Shown here: in pieces, positions 23,916 to 34,294 of the stretch
Layout of the letters: each line of letters starts with the position of its first letter
How positions within the stretch are numbered: the stretch's first letter is position 1
Source of the DNA: Teratosphaeria epicoccoides
Taxonomy: Eukaryota > Ascomycota > Dothideomycetes > Mycosphaerellales > Teratosphaeriaceae
Reading direction: 5' to 3'
Length of the DNA stretch: 64,000 nucleotides
NCBI GenBank assembly: GCA_021401465.1
Contig: JADDMT010000024.1
Coordinates: 248,001 to 312,000, forward strand
Program-made: the position numbers and the translations under genes
The notes under the pieces: generated by a model
Seen by the model: the letters and a program-made list of their open reading frames with translations, nothing else
Told to the model about the DNA's origin: nothing
Databases searched by the model: none

Positions 23916-24989
23916 GCGGAAGTCAGTTGACACCGTGCTCGGGAACCGACAAGAGTATTGACTTTGACTACTTGAAGCACCATGTCGGGTTTCACTCATG
24001 TATAGAGTCACTGCCTTATCCAGAATTTGCTATACAGCGATGCAGCGACGGGCGCAATGAAAAGCGTTCGACCAAAACCCTCGTCTGCTGGACTGTATCT
24101 GACTGTCGAAGCCCGACCACGAGACAAGAGACACAGTAATGAGTGTGAGCACCACAAAGCCGACAGCCATTCTATCGGTTGACCAGCCGGTCAAACGATC
24201 GACGGGTCAACAAGAATAGTAGCTGTTCACCACGGATTATCGTTGCGATGGATGGGGCTGTCGAGAATTTTCGCGTAGCGACGAAAGCGTTTGCCCTGCT
24301 GACATCTGCAGACGATCAACCCTTTGTGCAGATCTGCGCACTGGGACGTGTAGCTGTATATTGTACAAAACAGAGGAGAACGACACGCGCAGCCTCGATT
24401 GTTACCAGAATATGTGCTACGACTTTTGTATCAATTGCGGTTGGATCGATCACGTTGGGCCGTGCTCTCTCAGTTCTTGGGAACCAAAGCGCAGAGAGAA
24501 GAAGTGTTTAAATGCTGCAGCTGCGAGACACGACACTAGGGTGCCGGTAGACAGGGACGTATTCAGGCCTGTTGGGTATCAAGACTTCGACATGCGTGGA
24601 AATCAGGAGGGGTTACGGATGATGTAGACCGGTCCCGGGTTTTTGGAAGAGAAGGGCGAGGTTTCCTAAGCCAATTTTTCGGCTAGAGGTGGAATGTTCG
24701 AGTACGCCCAAAGGCATGGGTCGTTAGATAGCTACAAGTGTGAGTACGAAACATGGAAGGGCAAGACTAGAGTGGTAGTAGGTGTCAGCGGCTTTGAAAA
24801 TGTAAAAGAATGAATCGCCCGATGCTCGAGAGAAAGCGTGATGGACTGAGAGGTGTGGTGCATATGAGATAATGCTCTTAGACGTCATCGATGTTGGTAT
24901 TGTCGTTGCCGATTGCCATATCTCGCGCAAGCCCCAAAGGATCGTTGCATGGGCGGTCGTATGGAGTTGGGTGGGCATACGGATATGGG
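23916..24989. other. Intergenic, no gene seen
   Basis: 1.1 kb after the 2EXR-like gene. A GTCAAC-type repeat cluster occurs near 24175-24220. The remaining short frames (for example 24361-24627) show no motif. The minus-strand region 24724-24989, beyond the truncated decarboxylase, was read in all frames for a missing C-terminal domain and none was seen. Confidence 0.5.
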
Positions 24990-25832
24990 TTATGGGGCCA
25001 AAGTGTATGCTGATGCTGCAAAGTAACGACCTGGTTCTCCGATCACTCGAACATCGTCCGGGATGTAATCGTGGAGCGCAGTGCGAATAGCAGGGCATAT
25101 GCCGTGGAAGGACTGCTTACTGAAGCCCCCTCCAATATCAACGAGTGAAATGCAATGCCCGCAGTCTTTGGCTTCGGAGATCACGGTCATGCAATTACGT
25201 ATCGCAGCGGCATACGGACTTCCGTTCTGTGCTCCTGTGCCGACATGGAATGCCACGCCTTCTACAGCAAGTCCAAGATCCCGGGCATACGACAGAAGCC
25301 GCCTTGTCTGGCCCATCAGAGCGCCGAACTTCGCACTCAAGTCTATCGTGCAGTCCGGGTCCTTGGCTTCAATACGAAGCACCAAAGACGCTCTAGAAGC
25401 GTGCTTGGCAATCTGGTGTAGCTCGTCGAGATTATCGAAGGTCATCGTCCGGATGCTGTTGGCAGCGGCGAATACCAAACACGCACGACTCTTGACCGGC
25501 GCTGCAAATATGATCCTCGTGGGAGATATACCAAGCGACAAGACATGCTCGATCTCGTATACTGACGCACAGTCAAAGCCTAGACTGCGGTCGAGGGAGG
25601 CCAGGTACTCTATTAGACGAGCATCTGGATTGCATTTCACCGCATAGAACGGCGTTACCCGATCCAAATTCGTTCGCCAGGCCGTGTACTGCCTGCGTAC
25701 CTCCGCTAGGTCTGCGACGAAGAAGCTTTCCAACATGACCTCGTTCAGCAATGACAAATCCGAGCTGGACCGGATTTGCTCGAGCATTGCCCTTTGCACG
25801 TCTCCAGAAGTCCTCGTGCCGGGCGAATTCAT
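24990..25832 (-). pseudogene. Ornithine decarboxylase-like gene lacking the C-terminal domain
   Basis: An open frame of 280 aa from the ATG at 25832 with the N-terminal TIM-barrel features of fold-type III PLP decarboxylases. PFYAVKCNPD carries the PLP lysine, and FDCASVYEIEHVL, HVGTGAQNG, LVDIGGGF and GEPGRYF follow in order. Full enzymes have about 430-460 residues. Here the frame stops right after AYTLAP, at the start of the beta-sandwich domain. That missing domain carries the catalytic cysteine and residues of the neighbouring active site. No continuation was found downstream. The frame is otherwise clean, so a recent truncation or an inactive regulatory homologue are both possible. Its neighbours are two clear pseudogenes, which favours decay. 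Expression is unknown. Confidence 0.75.
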
Positions 25833-26496
25833 GTTTTCTGCCTGTGCGTAGGCTGTGTACCAGGGAACAGAAGTCGATCGATGCTGAGTGAGATGAAATC
25901 AAGGGATACTGGTTGCTTCCTGATACGCCACCAGCGTTGAATTGCAAAATGTGGTAGTGACGGCCACGCAAGCATTGCTTCGAACCCACGCGCATTGCAG
26001 CTCTAACAGTGGCTCATGCCGGAGTCAGACCTGTTTCACTTGTAGAGAGTGTTGTCGTCTGCACAATGACGTCTGTACGTGCATTGCTCGCGTCATCCTT
26101 GACGATCCACAAGCGCCTGAGAGATGTGGAGTTGCGTAAGTGGTGCGGTATATTACTGAGACGTACGGTAGCGAAGTCATTGACTTTATGGTTGAAGCTA
26201 GCGTTTCTATGATGATCTACTAGTGGAGGTATGCTGGTATTTGCAAGCTCCCGATCCGGAAAGTCCATCGACCACTATTTCGCGGGTTGTCTGACACTCT
26301 TTCCGTCTGGTAACGATGTATGTGCGTGAGCCTGTAGCCCAAGTTGGCAGAATGGTACAGTATACGAGTCGTGATCGATATCCTGCTTGAGGATAGCGCC
26401 AAGCGCAACGAGCCAGTCAATGTACACGACCTTGAGCTGGCCATCGCTTTGGACTTTTCTGTTGAATAGAGCCGGCACTGGCAGGAGGATTTTCAG

Positions 26497-27403
26497 GTGC
26501 TGAATCGCTCAATATTCTTACAGGAGATACACGCAACTACCAAGTGCTGGTTACCAAGCTCGGACAGCGATCTGTTCCCAAAGAAGCTTGACACCACTGC
26601 TAACAACATCAAGGCCAAGGGCTGGGAGTTGGCACAGCATGTCGACAGTCGACAGCAGGAAGGCGTAGCTGGCGATGACGAAGGAATTCTGTACCACCCG
26701 CTGCGCAATAGCGTCAAAGATCCGAATCCGGACAGTGACTTCGAAGCGCAAGAACTGAGCCAGCTTCGCCAGCCATGGCACTGCCGGCATCGTGTACATG
26801 TACCACTACTTATCCATCTATCCGCACTACCAGCAGCATCTGCAGGACGAACTGACGCAACTGGAGAGAGACGCAGGCCAAGCCGAAAGGAAGTCGACAT
26901 GCTATAGCTGCTCGAAGCGATCATCCTCGACACACTGCCCTTGTACCCAAATCCACCAGCCAGCTAGCCGAGAATCACGCTGGCGGGAAGCTGCTTCACA
27001 AGACCATATCCTGGCGCTCCTGAAGACATGTGCGTGAGCGCACAAGTGTACAGTCTCCACTGTAGTCGACACGTTTATCAGATCCAGCACACCGGAACCC
27101 GGAGCATTGGCTGACGTTCTGTGGTGATGGAGCTGCACCTGCAAAGGACGATTATCGAGCTCGTTTGAATGAGATGCGGCGCTGGTATTTCGGCTTTGGG
27201 CGAGGTACACGAGGATGCCCGGGCAAAGACTATGGCATGCTTGGCAGCAAAGCTGTCATGGCGGCCACCCGTCCGCAGGTTCCGTCAAAACTGTGACTGT
27301 GGAGGACAATATGACGCAAATGGAGGGGAATCCGGAAAGACAGCCGGCTGGTCAACGGTGTGTGATCTCTTCCACGCCGCCCCAAGATATGTCCATGATC
27401 TAG
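26497..27403 (+). pseudogene. Cytochrome P450 relic
   Basis: Pieces of one P450 lie in order but in different frames. A helix-I/J segment (YHLSIYPHYQQHLQDELTQL type, about 26792-26890) is followed by LLEAIILDTLPLYPNPPAS, which covers the ExxR-helix region with a divergent core, then by PRITLAG and VCVSAQVYSLH-like text. The haem-binding loop WYFGFGRGTRGCPGK follows near 27180-27230, with the axial Cys. A C-terminal strand (TVTVEDNMTQ) ends near 27403. At least two TAG codons interrupt the central piece; one falls between PPAS and PRIT, where relatives have Gln. Several frame changes occur, too many for introns alone. It cannot make an active enzyme. The N-terminal half is not recognisable and may be lost or further upstream. 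Confidence 0.8.
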
Positions 27404-27604
27404 TAGTCTCATGATGTAAGCCCGTCCGCTCGAACGTGGGACAATGAAATGCCGCTTGATACATCCGAGACGGTCACTGGCATGGAGCACTCAGGGAACT
27501 GTATGACATCTGCCGATTATCCTGGAAGGAGTTTGCGGATGCTGCTGCCGATCCAACAGGCGGGAGCTTGCCATCGCGCAGGCTCGGGCAACTCATCGAG
27601 ATTT

Positions 27605-29306
27605 TTATGCATCTCTAAAATGCGAATCCGAAGCACTCGCATCCTGCAATGCGCCGTTCTCGATGAGCAGCCGGGCTGCGTGGACATGGCCTCCTGCTCT
27701 TGCCAGCTGCAGCGCGCTGCCAAGTTCACCCCAATGCGCATTAATGACTGCCCCTGCATCAATCAAGAGCTGCACAGTCTCTGTATTTCCCCACAGTGAT
27801 GCCACCTGTAGCGCGCTGCCATACCTACCCCCTCGCGCATTGAGGTCTGCCCCTGCATCAATCAAGAGCTGCACAGTCTCTAGATCTCCCTCCGCTAATG
27901 CTGCCTGTAGTACGCTGCCATACTCACCCCCTTGCGCATTAACGTCTACTCCTGCATTATTCAACAGCTGCATTATCTCTAGATTTCTCCAAATTGATGC
28001 CGCCTGTAGTGCGCTGCCATGCTTACCCCCCTGCGTACTAACGTCTGCCCCGGCATCAATCAAGAGCTGCACAGTCTCTAGACCTTCCCCAAATGATGCC
28101 GCCTCTAGTGCGCTGCCATATTCACCCCCCTGTGCATTAACGTCCGCCCAAGCAGCTGTACAACCTCCTCGAAGCCCTCCCTTGACGCCATGGCCAGCGC
28201 AGTCCCGCAAAGGGAGTCCGCCTGCGCGTCGAGATCCGCTCCACTCTCAATGAGTATCTGCGCCACTGCCTTACGGCCGCGATATGAAGCCGCCTGTAGT
28301 GTGGTGGCAGAAATGTAACGGCCGGCCTCGAGTGTCCAGCAATACCCATGCGTGTTTACGCCCCCCCCCCGGTTCCTGATCAGTATTCGCACCAGCTCAC
28401 CGTGGCCTCTTGCCGATGCCACCACCAGTGCGTTGCCCTCTGCATCCCCCCGCTCGTTGACGTCCGCGCCTGCATCCAACAATTCTTGGACCACCGCTTC
28501 AAGGCCGAGCAAACTCGCATAGTACAGTGCATGACTATCGCCGCTTACAGACAAATTCCCGATGTAAGGAGGGTTTTGATCTGGATCCCACACGAGACGC
28601 CAGTCTCGCCTGGTCCTTTCGCAGGTAAGCAGCCGTATCTCTCGCTGAACACTACCAGATCTCTGTTGCAGTGCGAATTCGTACCAGGACCTCGCAGCAC
28701 ATTTGAGCAGTGGAAATCCCTGGACGTCCTGCTCGCTAGACGTCTTGTTGGTAGACCTGCTATAGCACAACAAATACTGAAGACAGCTCTGCGCCAAGAA
28801 TCTGTACTCTCGAGCAGGATCCAGATGAAAGTTTCTAGCACTGCTGGTTTTTCACCGATGGCTTCCCATGTTTTCGTTACAAACACAACGAGACGCGGCG
28901 CTAGTAAGTCTTGCAATGTCCAGCCTCTCTTGAACTACTCACTTCTCCCGAACCCGCTCCTGTCATCTGGTGTCTCAACATCTGCGAGGTACGCAAGCCA
29001 CCGCTTAGCGTTGATGTACCATGCGAACATCAGGTTAATTACTTCCAGCAGCTCCGCAGCATTTTCCTTGTTGATGCAACAGGTATCGATCCGTAGCCAC
29101 TTGACGGAGGGAATGTTTTCCCTTACAAACTTCGCAAAGGCTTCCACTTTCTCATAGCCGGCTCCATCTCTGTTGGTCTGATCCCTAACCTCTTTGAATG
29201 TCGTCTCGCCATGGACCCATCGATGCGATGCAATCACGTACTCCTGGTACGTCTTGTCGTTAAATTCTTGAAATAGAAGGCTGTCGACATTGAGGAGTCG
29301 TATCAT
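27605..29306 (-). pseudogene. HET-ankyrin (NLR-like) gene, inactivated
   Basis: The N-terminus from the ATG at 29306 is a heterokaryon-incompatibility domain: MIRLLNVDSLLFQEF, YVIASHRWVHGETTF and RIDTCCINKENAAEL. The frame is broken by TAG at 28935-28937, where relatives have Trp in a SEWF..GWTLQDLLAP block; the same frame then continues with FKRGWTLQDLLAPR. Next comes a linker like those before fungal NLR ankyrin domains (FPLLKCAARSWYEFAL), but no NACHT ATPase (no P-loop) lies between. Ankyrin repeats follow, with a frame change near 28148-28155 where about 10 nt are missing relative to the neighbouring repeats. The last five repeats are nearly identical. HET proteins trigger cell death on non-self fusion; this copy looks dead unless the pieces are expressed separately. 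Confidence 0.85.
27653..28147 (-). repeat. 99-bp tandem ankyrin-repeat array, five units
   Basis: Five consecutive 33-residue units of the form GADVNAQGGEYGSALQAAS followed by a variable loop and LETVQLLID. The DNA word for the VQLLIDAG part recurs at exact 99-bp steps (27757, 27856, 27955, 28054 on the plus strand). Units 1-4 are much closer to each other than ordinary ankyrin repeats, so recent unit duplication or gene conversion is likely. Confidence 0.9.
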
Positions 29307-29678
29307 CTCGCTGTTGGCAAAGTGACACCGTAAACTTAGTGCGCACTTAACAGGCAGCCAAATCAAAGCAGGAGCTGGAGCAGGACGCTGCTTCAGACAG
29401 GTTCAGCTTTTGTGGTATGAGTAGTCCTGACGTTCGCATGAGGGGGGCAAATGTACAATTTGGTGCGGAAGGCTGAGATCATGCTTGGGTTGAGGCCGCC
29501 CTGCAGAGCCATGGTGACATAAGCGGCTTGTGCATTATGATCTGTTGTGAGGGCGACAGGGCTGCACTGAATTAGTGCGCCGCAGCAATGCATGAGCAAA
29601 AGCTGCGCCTTCGAATCTGTGGTAGCACTTATTACAAAAGTGGGGTCGGTCCATCCTGCGATGCCATGAATTTCGTGA
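29307..29678. other. Intergenic, no gene seen
   Basis: 372 bp between the HET-domain start and the stop of the large PPR-type gene. Only short frames without motifs. It should contain the promoter of the HET gene and the 3' end of the PPR-type gene. Confidence 0.5.
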
Positions 29679-32600
29679 CTACGACTTCTCCTGATACCAA
29701 TTAGACTTCAAAGCAATGCCCAGTGGTAGATATTGTACCACGTCGTCTTCCTGCTCGTGCTGCTCCTGCTCCGGTTGCGCCTGCTCCTGCGTGCTCTGCA
29801 ACGACTCTACCATCATCTCTTTGTCCGCTTTGCGCAAATCATCACTGCCAAGCTGCGACCCAGGAGGCACAGCTGATGCGGACATATCTCTCGCGTGGGG
29901 CACGGCACTTTCAGGCACATCCTTGGCACGCGAAGCCAGCCGTCTGACGTCCACATACCTCGCCTGCGGACCAGCAGGCACCCTCGCGCCCTTCCACTTC
30001 ATGCAATCCAGATCACTGCTCCACTTCGCTGCACCAGGTGCATAGGGACTTGGTCCCAGCTTCGGCCTGACAACTCTGAATGGGCTCTGCTCCCAAGCCC
30101 GCTGCCGCTGATACGCAGTGTTTTTTCTGCCGTTCGTGGCACCAGTACCCAAGCCCATCCGTAAAGCCGCAACATGCCTCGCCCATTTCAGCACGTCGAC
30201 ATATTCTTGCACGTGCTTGTACTCTCCGGTCTTTCGCAGACCGCCATTATTGGACCCAAAGAGACGTACAACGAGATCAGCGTCGGCCTCTGGATCGCGA
30301 CCACTTGCGGCGGACCTGATGAGTCCACCGGGGATGTCACCGAAGAGTGGCTCAGGTGTTGACCAGACCTCGTTGATGTGTTGAATGTAGCGTCCAAGTG
30401 GAATCTCGTTGTTTTGCCGAATGGCTTCATTGATCCGGAGGTTCGAGTAGGCAGGTCCAAACATAATCCAGAGGCGCATGGTGATGACCTGACGGAGATG
30501 AGACTTGTCAATGGGTATGCCGTAGTCCATCTGCAGTCTGCGTAGGAGGACCAGGCCTCGTGCCCATGGGTCGACGGGTTTCGCGCCTGGAGTACAATCA
30601 TCATCCGCAAGGGCGTCGGACGCGAGAGGATGCATGTGCTGAGGCTCACAAGACCGGAATTGCATTGACTTCCTGATACCGGCAGTCCTAAACGCCCAGC
30701 CAAAGATGGCATGCTGTCTATTAATGTCGAAGATCAGGTAGAATGGTCGTGTCCGCTGCAAAGCAAGGACTCGGCGCCTTCTGGCAACCCATCTCAGGCG
30801 CGGAGACATCGAGCTGACCTTCTCACTTTGCAAGAAATTACGCATGCTGTCTCGAGACATCTTGTACCTCTCGGCCAGCCACAGGACCAGTGCCTCGAGC
30901 GAACTCCAGCGATGATATGACATGCCATAACGCTTGAGCAGCTCGATCCAGGCGGTAGCTCGGACAGTGCCAGGCTGCTCACGTTCAGCATACATGAGCG
31001 CGTTGGTAACGAAATCGAGAGGGTCAAAGTGTGGCTTCTCATGCCGTTGTCTTTCGACTGGCCGCCTACGTACCCGTCGTTCCGGCAGTACAAGCCGGAG
31101 AAGGGATGAGATAGTCACAGGCATCATTGGCGCACGTTGACTTTGCATTGTCTGCATCAGAGTCTCGACGGAATGCCATTGTCGCGTGTAGATGTGGTGC
31201 TGCAACATCCTGTTGGATGCGCCATGATAGCCAGAACCTCCAGCAAGCGTCAGCCCAAGCAGTGTAATGTGGGCCTGAGCCCAACTGCCCTCCCGTAAGA
31301 AGGTTGCAAGCAGTGCATCTTGTGTTGCCGTGTCATCGTAGGCGTCTGGATGTTGGTCGCTCGTCAGCAGTGCTGCGAATAGTTCGTTCTGGCCCTCGTC
31401 TGCCAACTTCTGCGCAATGCGGCAATACATGGCACTGCTGACTTTGACCTTCATCTGCTGCAGCAAGCGGAGCTTGGTGGAGAAGTTGAAAGGCGTTCCT
31501 GCTCTCAAAGCCATCTCACGCAAAGCGACGGGCCCAATCCGATCAACCGAGAAGAAATTGAGGCCACGAATTATGATGTCCAGAGAAAAGGCCCGTGTGG
31601 CAAACATTCTTGCAACGAAACTGTCACTGATCTCCTTGGGCTTGATACCGTGCACATCGCCAATAATGGTCGACATGCTTGCTCTTGTCAACGCTAGTTG
31701 CTCCGGGACGTCCTTCGCACGGCTCTCTGAAGTCTTCCTGGTTAATGAGTTTCTGACGGGCAGAGACTTGTTCCGATCCAGTGAAAAGAGTCTCTGTACC
31801 TCTGAAGTCTGAGACATCTCTTGTGATGGGTAGTCGCCTTGCTTCAGCAGCCATGAATGCCAGTGTTGGGCATCCTGCTGCTTGCCCAGATCTAGACAAG
31901 CCTTGATGCATGTGTCATAGAGATCGCGCTGTCCATGGGTTTTATAAATTCTCTTGAATGCAGCCGAACGCCACGACTTGTCGAAACCACGCACGCAGTC
32001 TCTGATGATTGATTTCAGAGCATGTTTTGGTACCAGACCAGCCTTTTCGAGATTCAAATGCCAATGATGAGCTTTGGACCCTAGACCCTGACGCCAATGG
32101 AAGCCTACAATTTCCTTGTACAGGCCTGCGTAGTACTTGCCAGTACTCGCCTTGACAAGACTGGCTTGCGACACAAGGATTTTAAGCCAGGAATGACGGG
32201 ACTTCTGGTCTTGGTCGAGAATGGCCTGTATAGTCGCGGACCAGAAGACCCCTGATGTTGCACCTTCGACAGGAAGGTCAGCATCTCGCTCCCGCATGCC
32301 GTGCCATACTTCCAGTGCACCTTTGGAACCATCGAGTCGCTGTCTAAAACGCAACAGCTCGAGCCAGAGGTCGAAGTTTGTACGGTGCTCGGCCTGATCC
32401 ACCAGAAGCTTACCTTTCTTCTGCACGTTGCCAACATCAGCTTGGTGCCGCAGCTCTCCAAAGGCGTCATCAGGGCCGATCTGTCGGTCCACCATAGGCA
32501 CGCCTGCCCGGAAAGACATGTGTATGCCGTATTCTCGCGAATTGAAGCCAAGCACTGAGCGGACGTTCGTCTCTGAAAGGTGCTTTGCACGCTTCAGGTC

Positions 32601-32885
32601 CAACGACTTGGTGTCATCCGATTCACTAGCCAGACCAGGCTCGTTCATCCATTTGAAAACGAAGGCACTGCTTGGCCTCGATCGCGCCTGCTGGTGAACA
32701 GCTTTTCGTCCATCCTCGCGCTCGTTCTCGTCTTGTGTCTCTGCTGTCACAGTGGCAACCCATCTACGTCCAACCCAGTCACCGTAAGCGCCAGCTCTAT
32801 AATATGCATCTTCGGGCGCGACGAGCTGCCTCAGGAAATGCAGCGAGGATGGTCTTCCTAGCCATCGCCCAAACGGTGTACCCAT
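29679..32885 (-). CDS. Large mitochondrial PPR-type protein
   Basis: One uninterrupted frame of 1068 aa from the ATG at 32885. The first residues (MGTPFGRWLGRPSSLHFLRQLV) are Arg-rich and could form a targeting helix. The body is helical, with spaced units such as YDTCIKACLDLGKQQDAQHW and MYCRIAQKLADEGQNELFAALL, typical of degenerate pentatricopeptide repeats in fungal mitochondrial RNA proteins. The second half has a block around PFYLIFDINRQHAIFGWAFR seen in fungal mitochondrial PPR-type proteins. The C-terminus is acidic and Gln/Glu-rich. A role in mitochondrial RNA stability or translation is inferred from the family; no target can be named. No intron is needed. The start lies 299 bp from the divergent COX7a-like gene. 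Confidence 0.8.
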   Translation of the reverse strand: MGTPFGRWLGRPSSLHFLRQLVAPEDAYYRAGAYGDWVGRRWVATVTAETQDENEREDGRKAVHQQARSRPSSAFVFKWMNEPGLASESDDTKSLDLKRAKHLSETNVRSVLGFNSREYGIHMSFRAGVPMVDRQIGPDDAFGELRHQADVGNVQKKGKLLVDQAEHRTNFDLWLELLRFRQRLDGSKGALEVWHGMRERDADLPVEGATSGVFWSATIQAILDQDQKSRHSWLKILVSQASLVKASTGKYYAGLYKEIVGFHWRQGLGSKAHHWHLNLEKAGLVPKHALKSIIRDCVRGFDKSWRSAAFKRIYKTHGQRDLYDTCIKACLDLGKQQDAQHWHSWLLKQGDYPSQEMSQTSEVQRLFSLDRNKSLPVRNSLTRKTSESRAKDVPEQLALTRASMSTIIGDVHGIKPKEISDSFVARMFATRAFSLDIIIRGLNFFSVDRIGPVALREMALRAGTPFNFSTKLRLLQQMKVKVSSAMYCRIAQKLADEGQNELFAALLTSDQHPDAYDDTATQDALLATFLREGSWAQAHITLLGLTLAGGSGYHGASNRMLQHHIYTRQWHSVETLMQTMQSQRAPMMPVTISSLLRLVLPERRVRRRPVERQRHEKPHFDPLDFVTNALMYAEREQPGTVRATAWIELLKRYGMSYHRWSSLEALVLWLAERYKMSRDSMRNFLQSEKVSSMSPRLRWVARRRRVLALQRTRPFYLIFDINRQHAIFGWAFRTAGIRKSMQFRSCEPQHMHPLASDALADDDCTPGAKPVDPWARGLVLLRRLQMDYGIPIDKSHLRQVITMRLWIMFGPAYSNLRINEAIRQNNEIPLGRYIQHINEVWSTPEPLFGDIPGGLIRSAASGRDPEADADLVVRLFGSNNGGLRKTGEYKHVQEYVDVLKWARHVAALRMGLGTGATNGRKNTAYQRQRAWEQSPFRVVRPKLGPSPYAPGAAKWSSDLDCMKWKGARVPAGPQARYVDVRRLASRAKDVPESAVPHARDMSASAVPPGSQLGSDDLRKADKEMMVESLQSTQEQAQPEQEQHEQEDDVVQYLPLGIALKSNWYQEKS

Positions 32886-33184
32886 CGCGGCACGGCGCGA
32901 CTGGAGTTTCTTCCTCGATCAGGCGCCATTGCATTGATCTTGTGTAAGTCCCACAGCGACCCTGCAATGTCACTGTCTTCAGATCATCATGGTCCAATGT
33001 CTTTTCAGAGAGCTCAGCTGCGCGTCGCGTGAGATGCCCAACAAATGTTATGCCAAGCCTCTTTCCCGGCATCTCCCGCAGCTTCACCCCGACTAGGCTT
33101 GAGTCTGACACTCGTCCGTCACTCTACCCACCAGCCCATTGCGAACAATTCCTGCCCACCACAAACACCTCCAAGTCTGTCAAG

Positions 33185-33750
33185 ATGAGGCCGACGATGA
33201 TCAGACGCGCCGGGTACGCTGCCGCTCCTCCAACGTCACGACTGAGCAATAGCGAGCGCCGGATAAGGAAGTGTGAGCGGTAACTAACTTGGAGCGCACA
33301 GCATGCCGCCATTCCCGGGTCTCTATCGCAAGAACAATGTGCCGCACTGGCAGAGGGTGCACCAGTCGCACGATGGCCTAAGGCAATGGCAAAGGGTACG
33401 TTGCACCGAGGTGGATGAGGATCTGAAGAGACCCGGCAGGAGCGATGCGATTAGCTGTACTCATATTCGTGAGCGGTGGACTTGGGAAGGCGCGGTAGAA
33501 TCGGAATGACGCGGAATAGCACATGGGAGGCAGATTTGGCGGACATTCGCTGAGAATCTGCGTACACAGGGCCCATATGCTGCCAAACTCCTCCCAGCAT
33601 ACCACGTCCTGCTCTGGAGCACTCTTGGCGGTAAGTCAACGACACGGGTTCGACATGTCTCCAGGGCCGTCAAAGCAGGAATTGACAATACGTGTAGCCA
33701 CCATGTACATGATGTGCCGCATGGTCCTTGGCAAGAAGACCTGGTACTAG
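33185..33750 (+). CDS. Cytochrome c oxidase subunit VIIa-like protein
   Basis: Small inner-membrane protein. Exons 33302-33395, 33570-33630 and 33698-33750 join exactly in phase to give MPPFPGLYRKNNVPHWQRVH, then SHDGLRQWQRGPYAAKLLPA, one membrane segment and the end CRMVLGKKTWY. The SHDGL motif before a single hydrophobic helix matches COX7a architecture. The first exon (33185-33270) adds about 29 residues rich in Arg and Ala, like a targeting peptide. It requires an unusually short intron of 31 nt (33271-33301, with a TAACTAAC branch sequence). An alternative uses a donor within the first exon, near 33211, giving an intron of about 90 nt and a shorter leader. With the long first exon the protein is 97 aa. 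Confidence is good for the last three exons. Confidence 0.75.
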
Positions 33751-34294
33751 ATTTCACAAGAAGCGGTTGAGCATATAGGGCGGTTGAAGTAGGCCGGAGC
33801 GCGCATGTCATACTAGAAGCCGGCAACTACCATCAAGGCATGTGTACATCATGGTATTGAAACTGGCGGCTTTTCCACTTGTTGCACAGCCACTTGAAGT
33901 ACAACGGTCTGTCCATGACATTTGACGGATCAAGAACTCCTTCAAAAACGGCAGGCATAGAACCACGAGCGAGCACGCCGGCCGAGTCGAGTAATCAAGG
34001 CCGTGTCTCTCTGTCAATTGTCTGGCAAAGAGAACGTCCTGGCCCGCTTATTCGGCCCCATCAACCAGTAACGCTTCTGACTCCTTGACCGGTGGGATGC
34101 AGTACCGCCGAATGCGACGGGTGCCAATGTTGTTGTGCTTACTGCTCGGTGTTTCGAGTGTGATGGGGATCCGGGCGGTTGCATGTGATATGCCAAGCCT
34201 AGCTCGACATGACAAACGGCAGCTTCCCACTTTTTCGCACCTTGCTACCCACACCAACATTCCTCCTTCCACTTCGGAGATCGACACCGCCAAC
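33751..34294. other. Intergenic, BTB gene promoter
   Basis: 544 bp between two plus-strand genes, without recognised features. It must hold the 3' end of the COX7a-like gene and the promoter of the BTB gene. Confidence 0.5.

Noticed and set aside
25970..26010. TTCGAACCC, resembling a tRNA B box
   Set aside because: No A box or acceptor stem can be drawn on either strand.
26014..26268. Possible N-terminal part of the P450 relic
   Set aside because: Read in all frames; no membrane anchor or P450 N-terminal motif in the right order.
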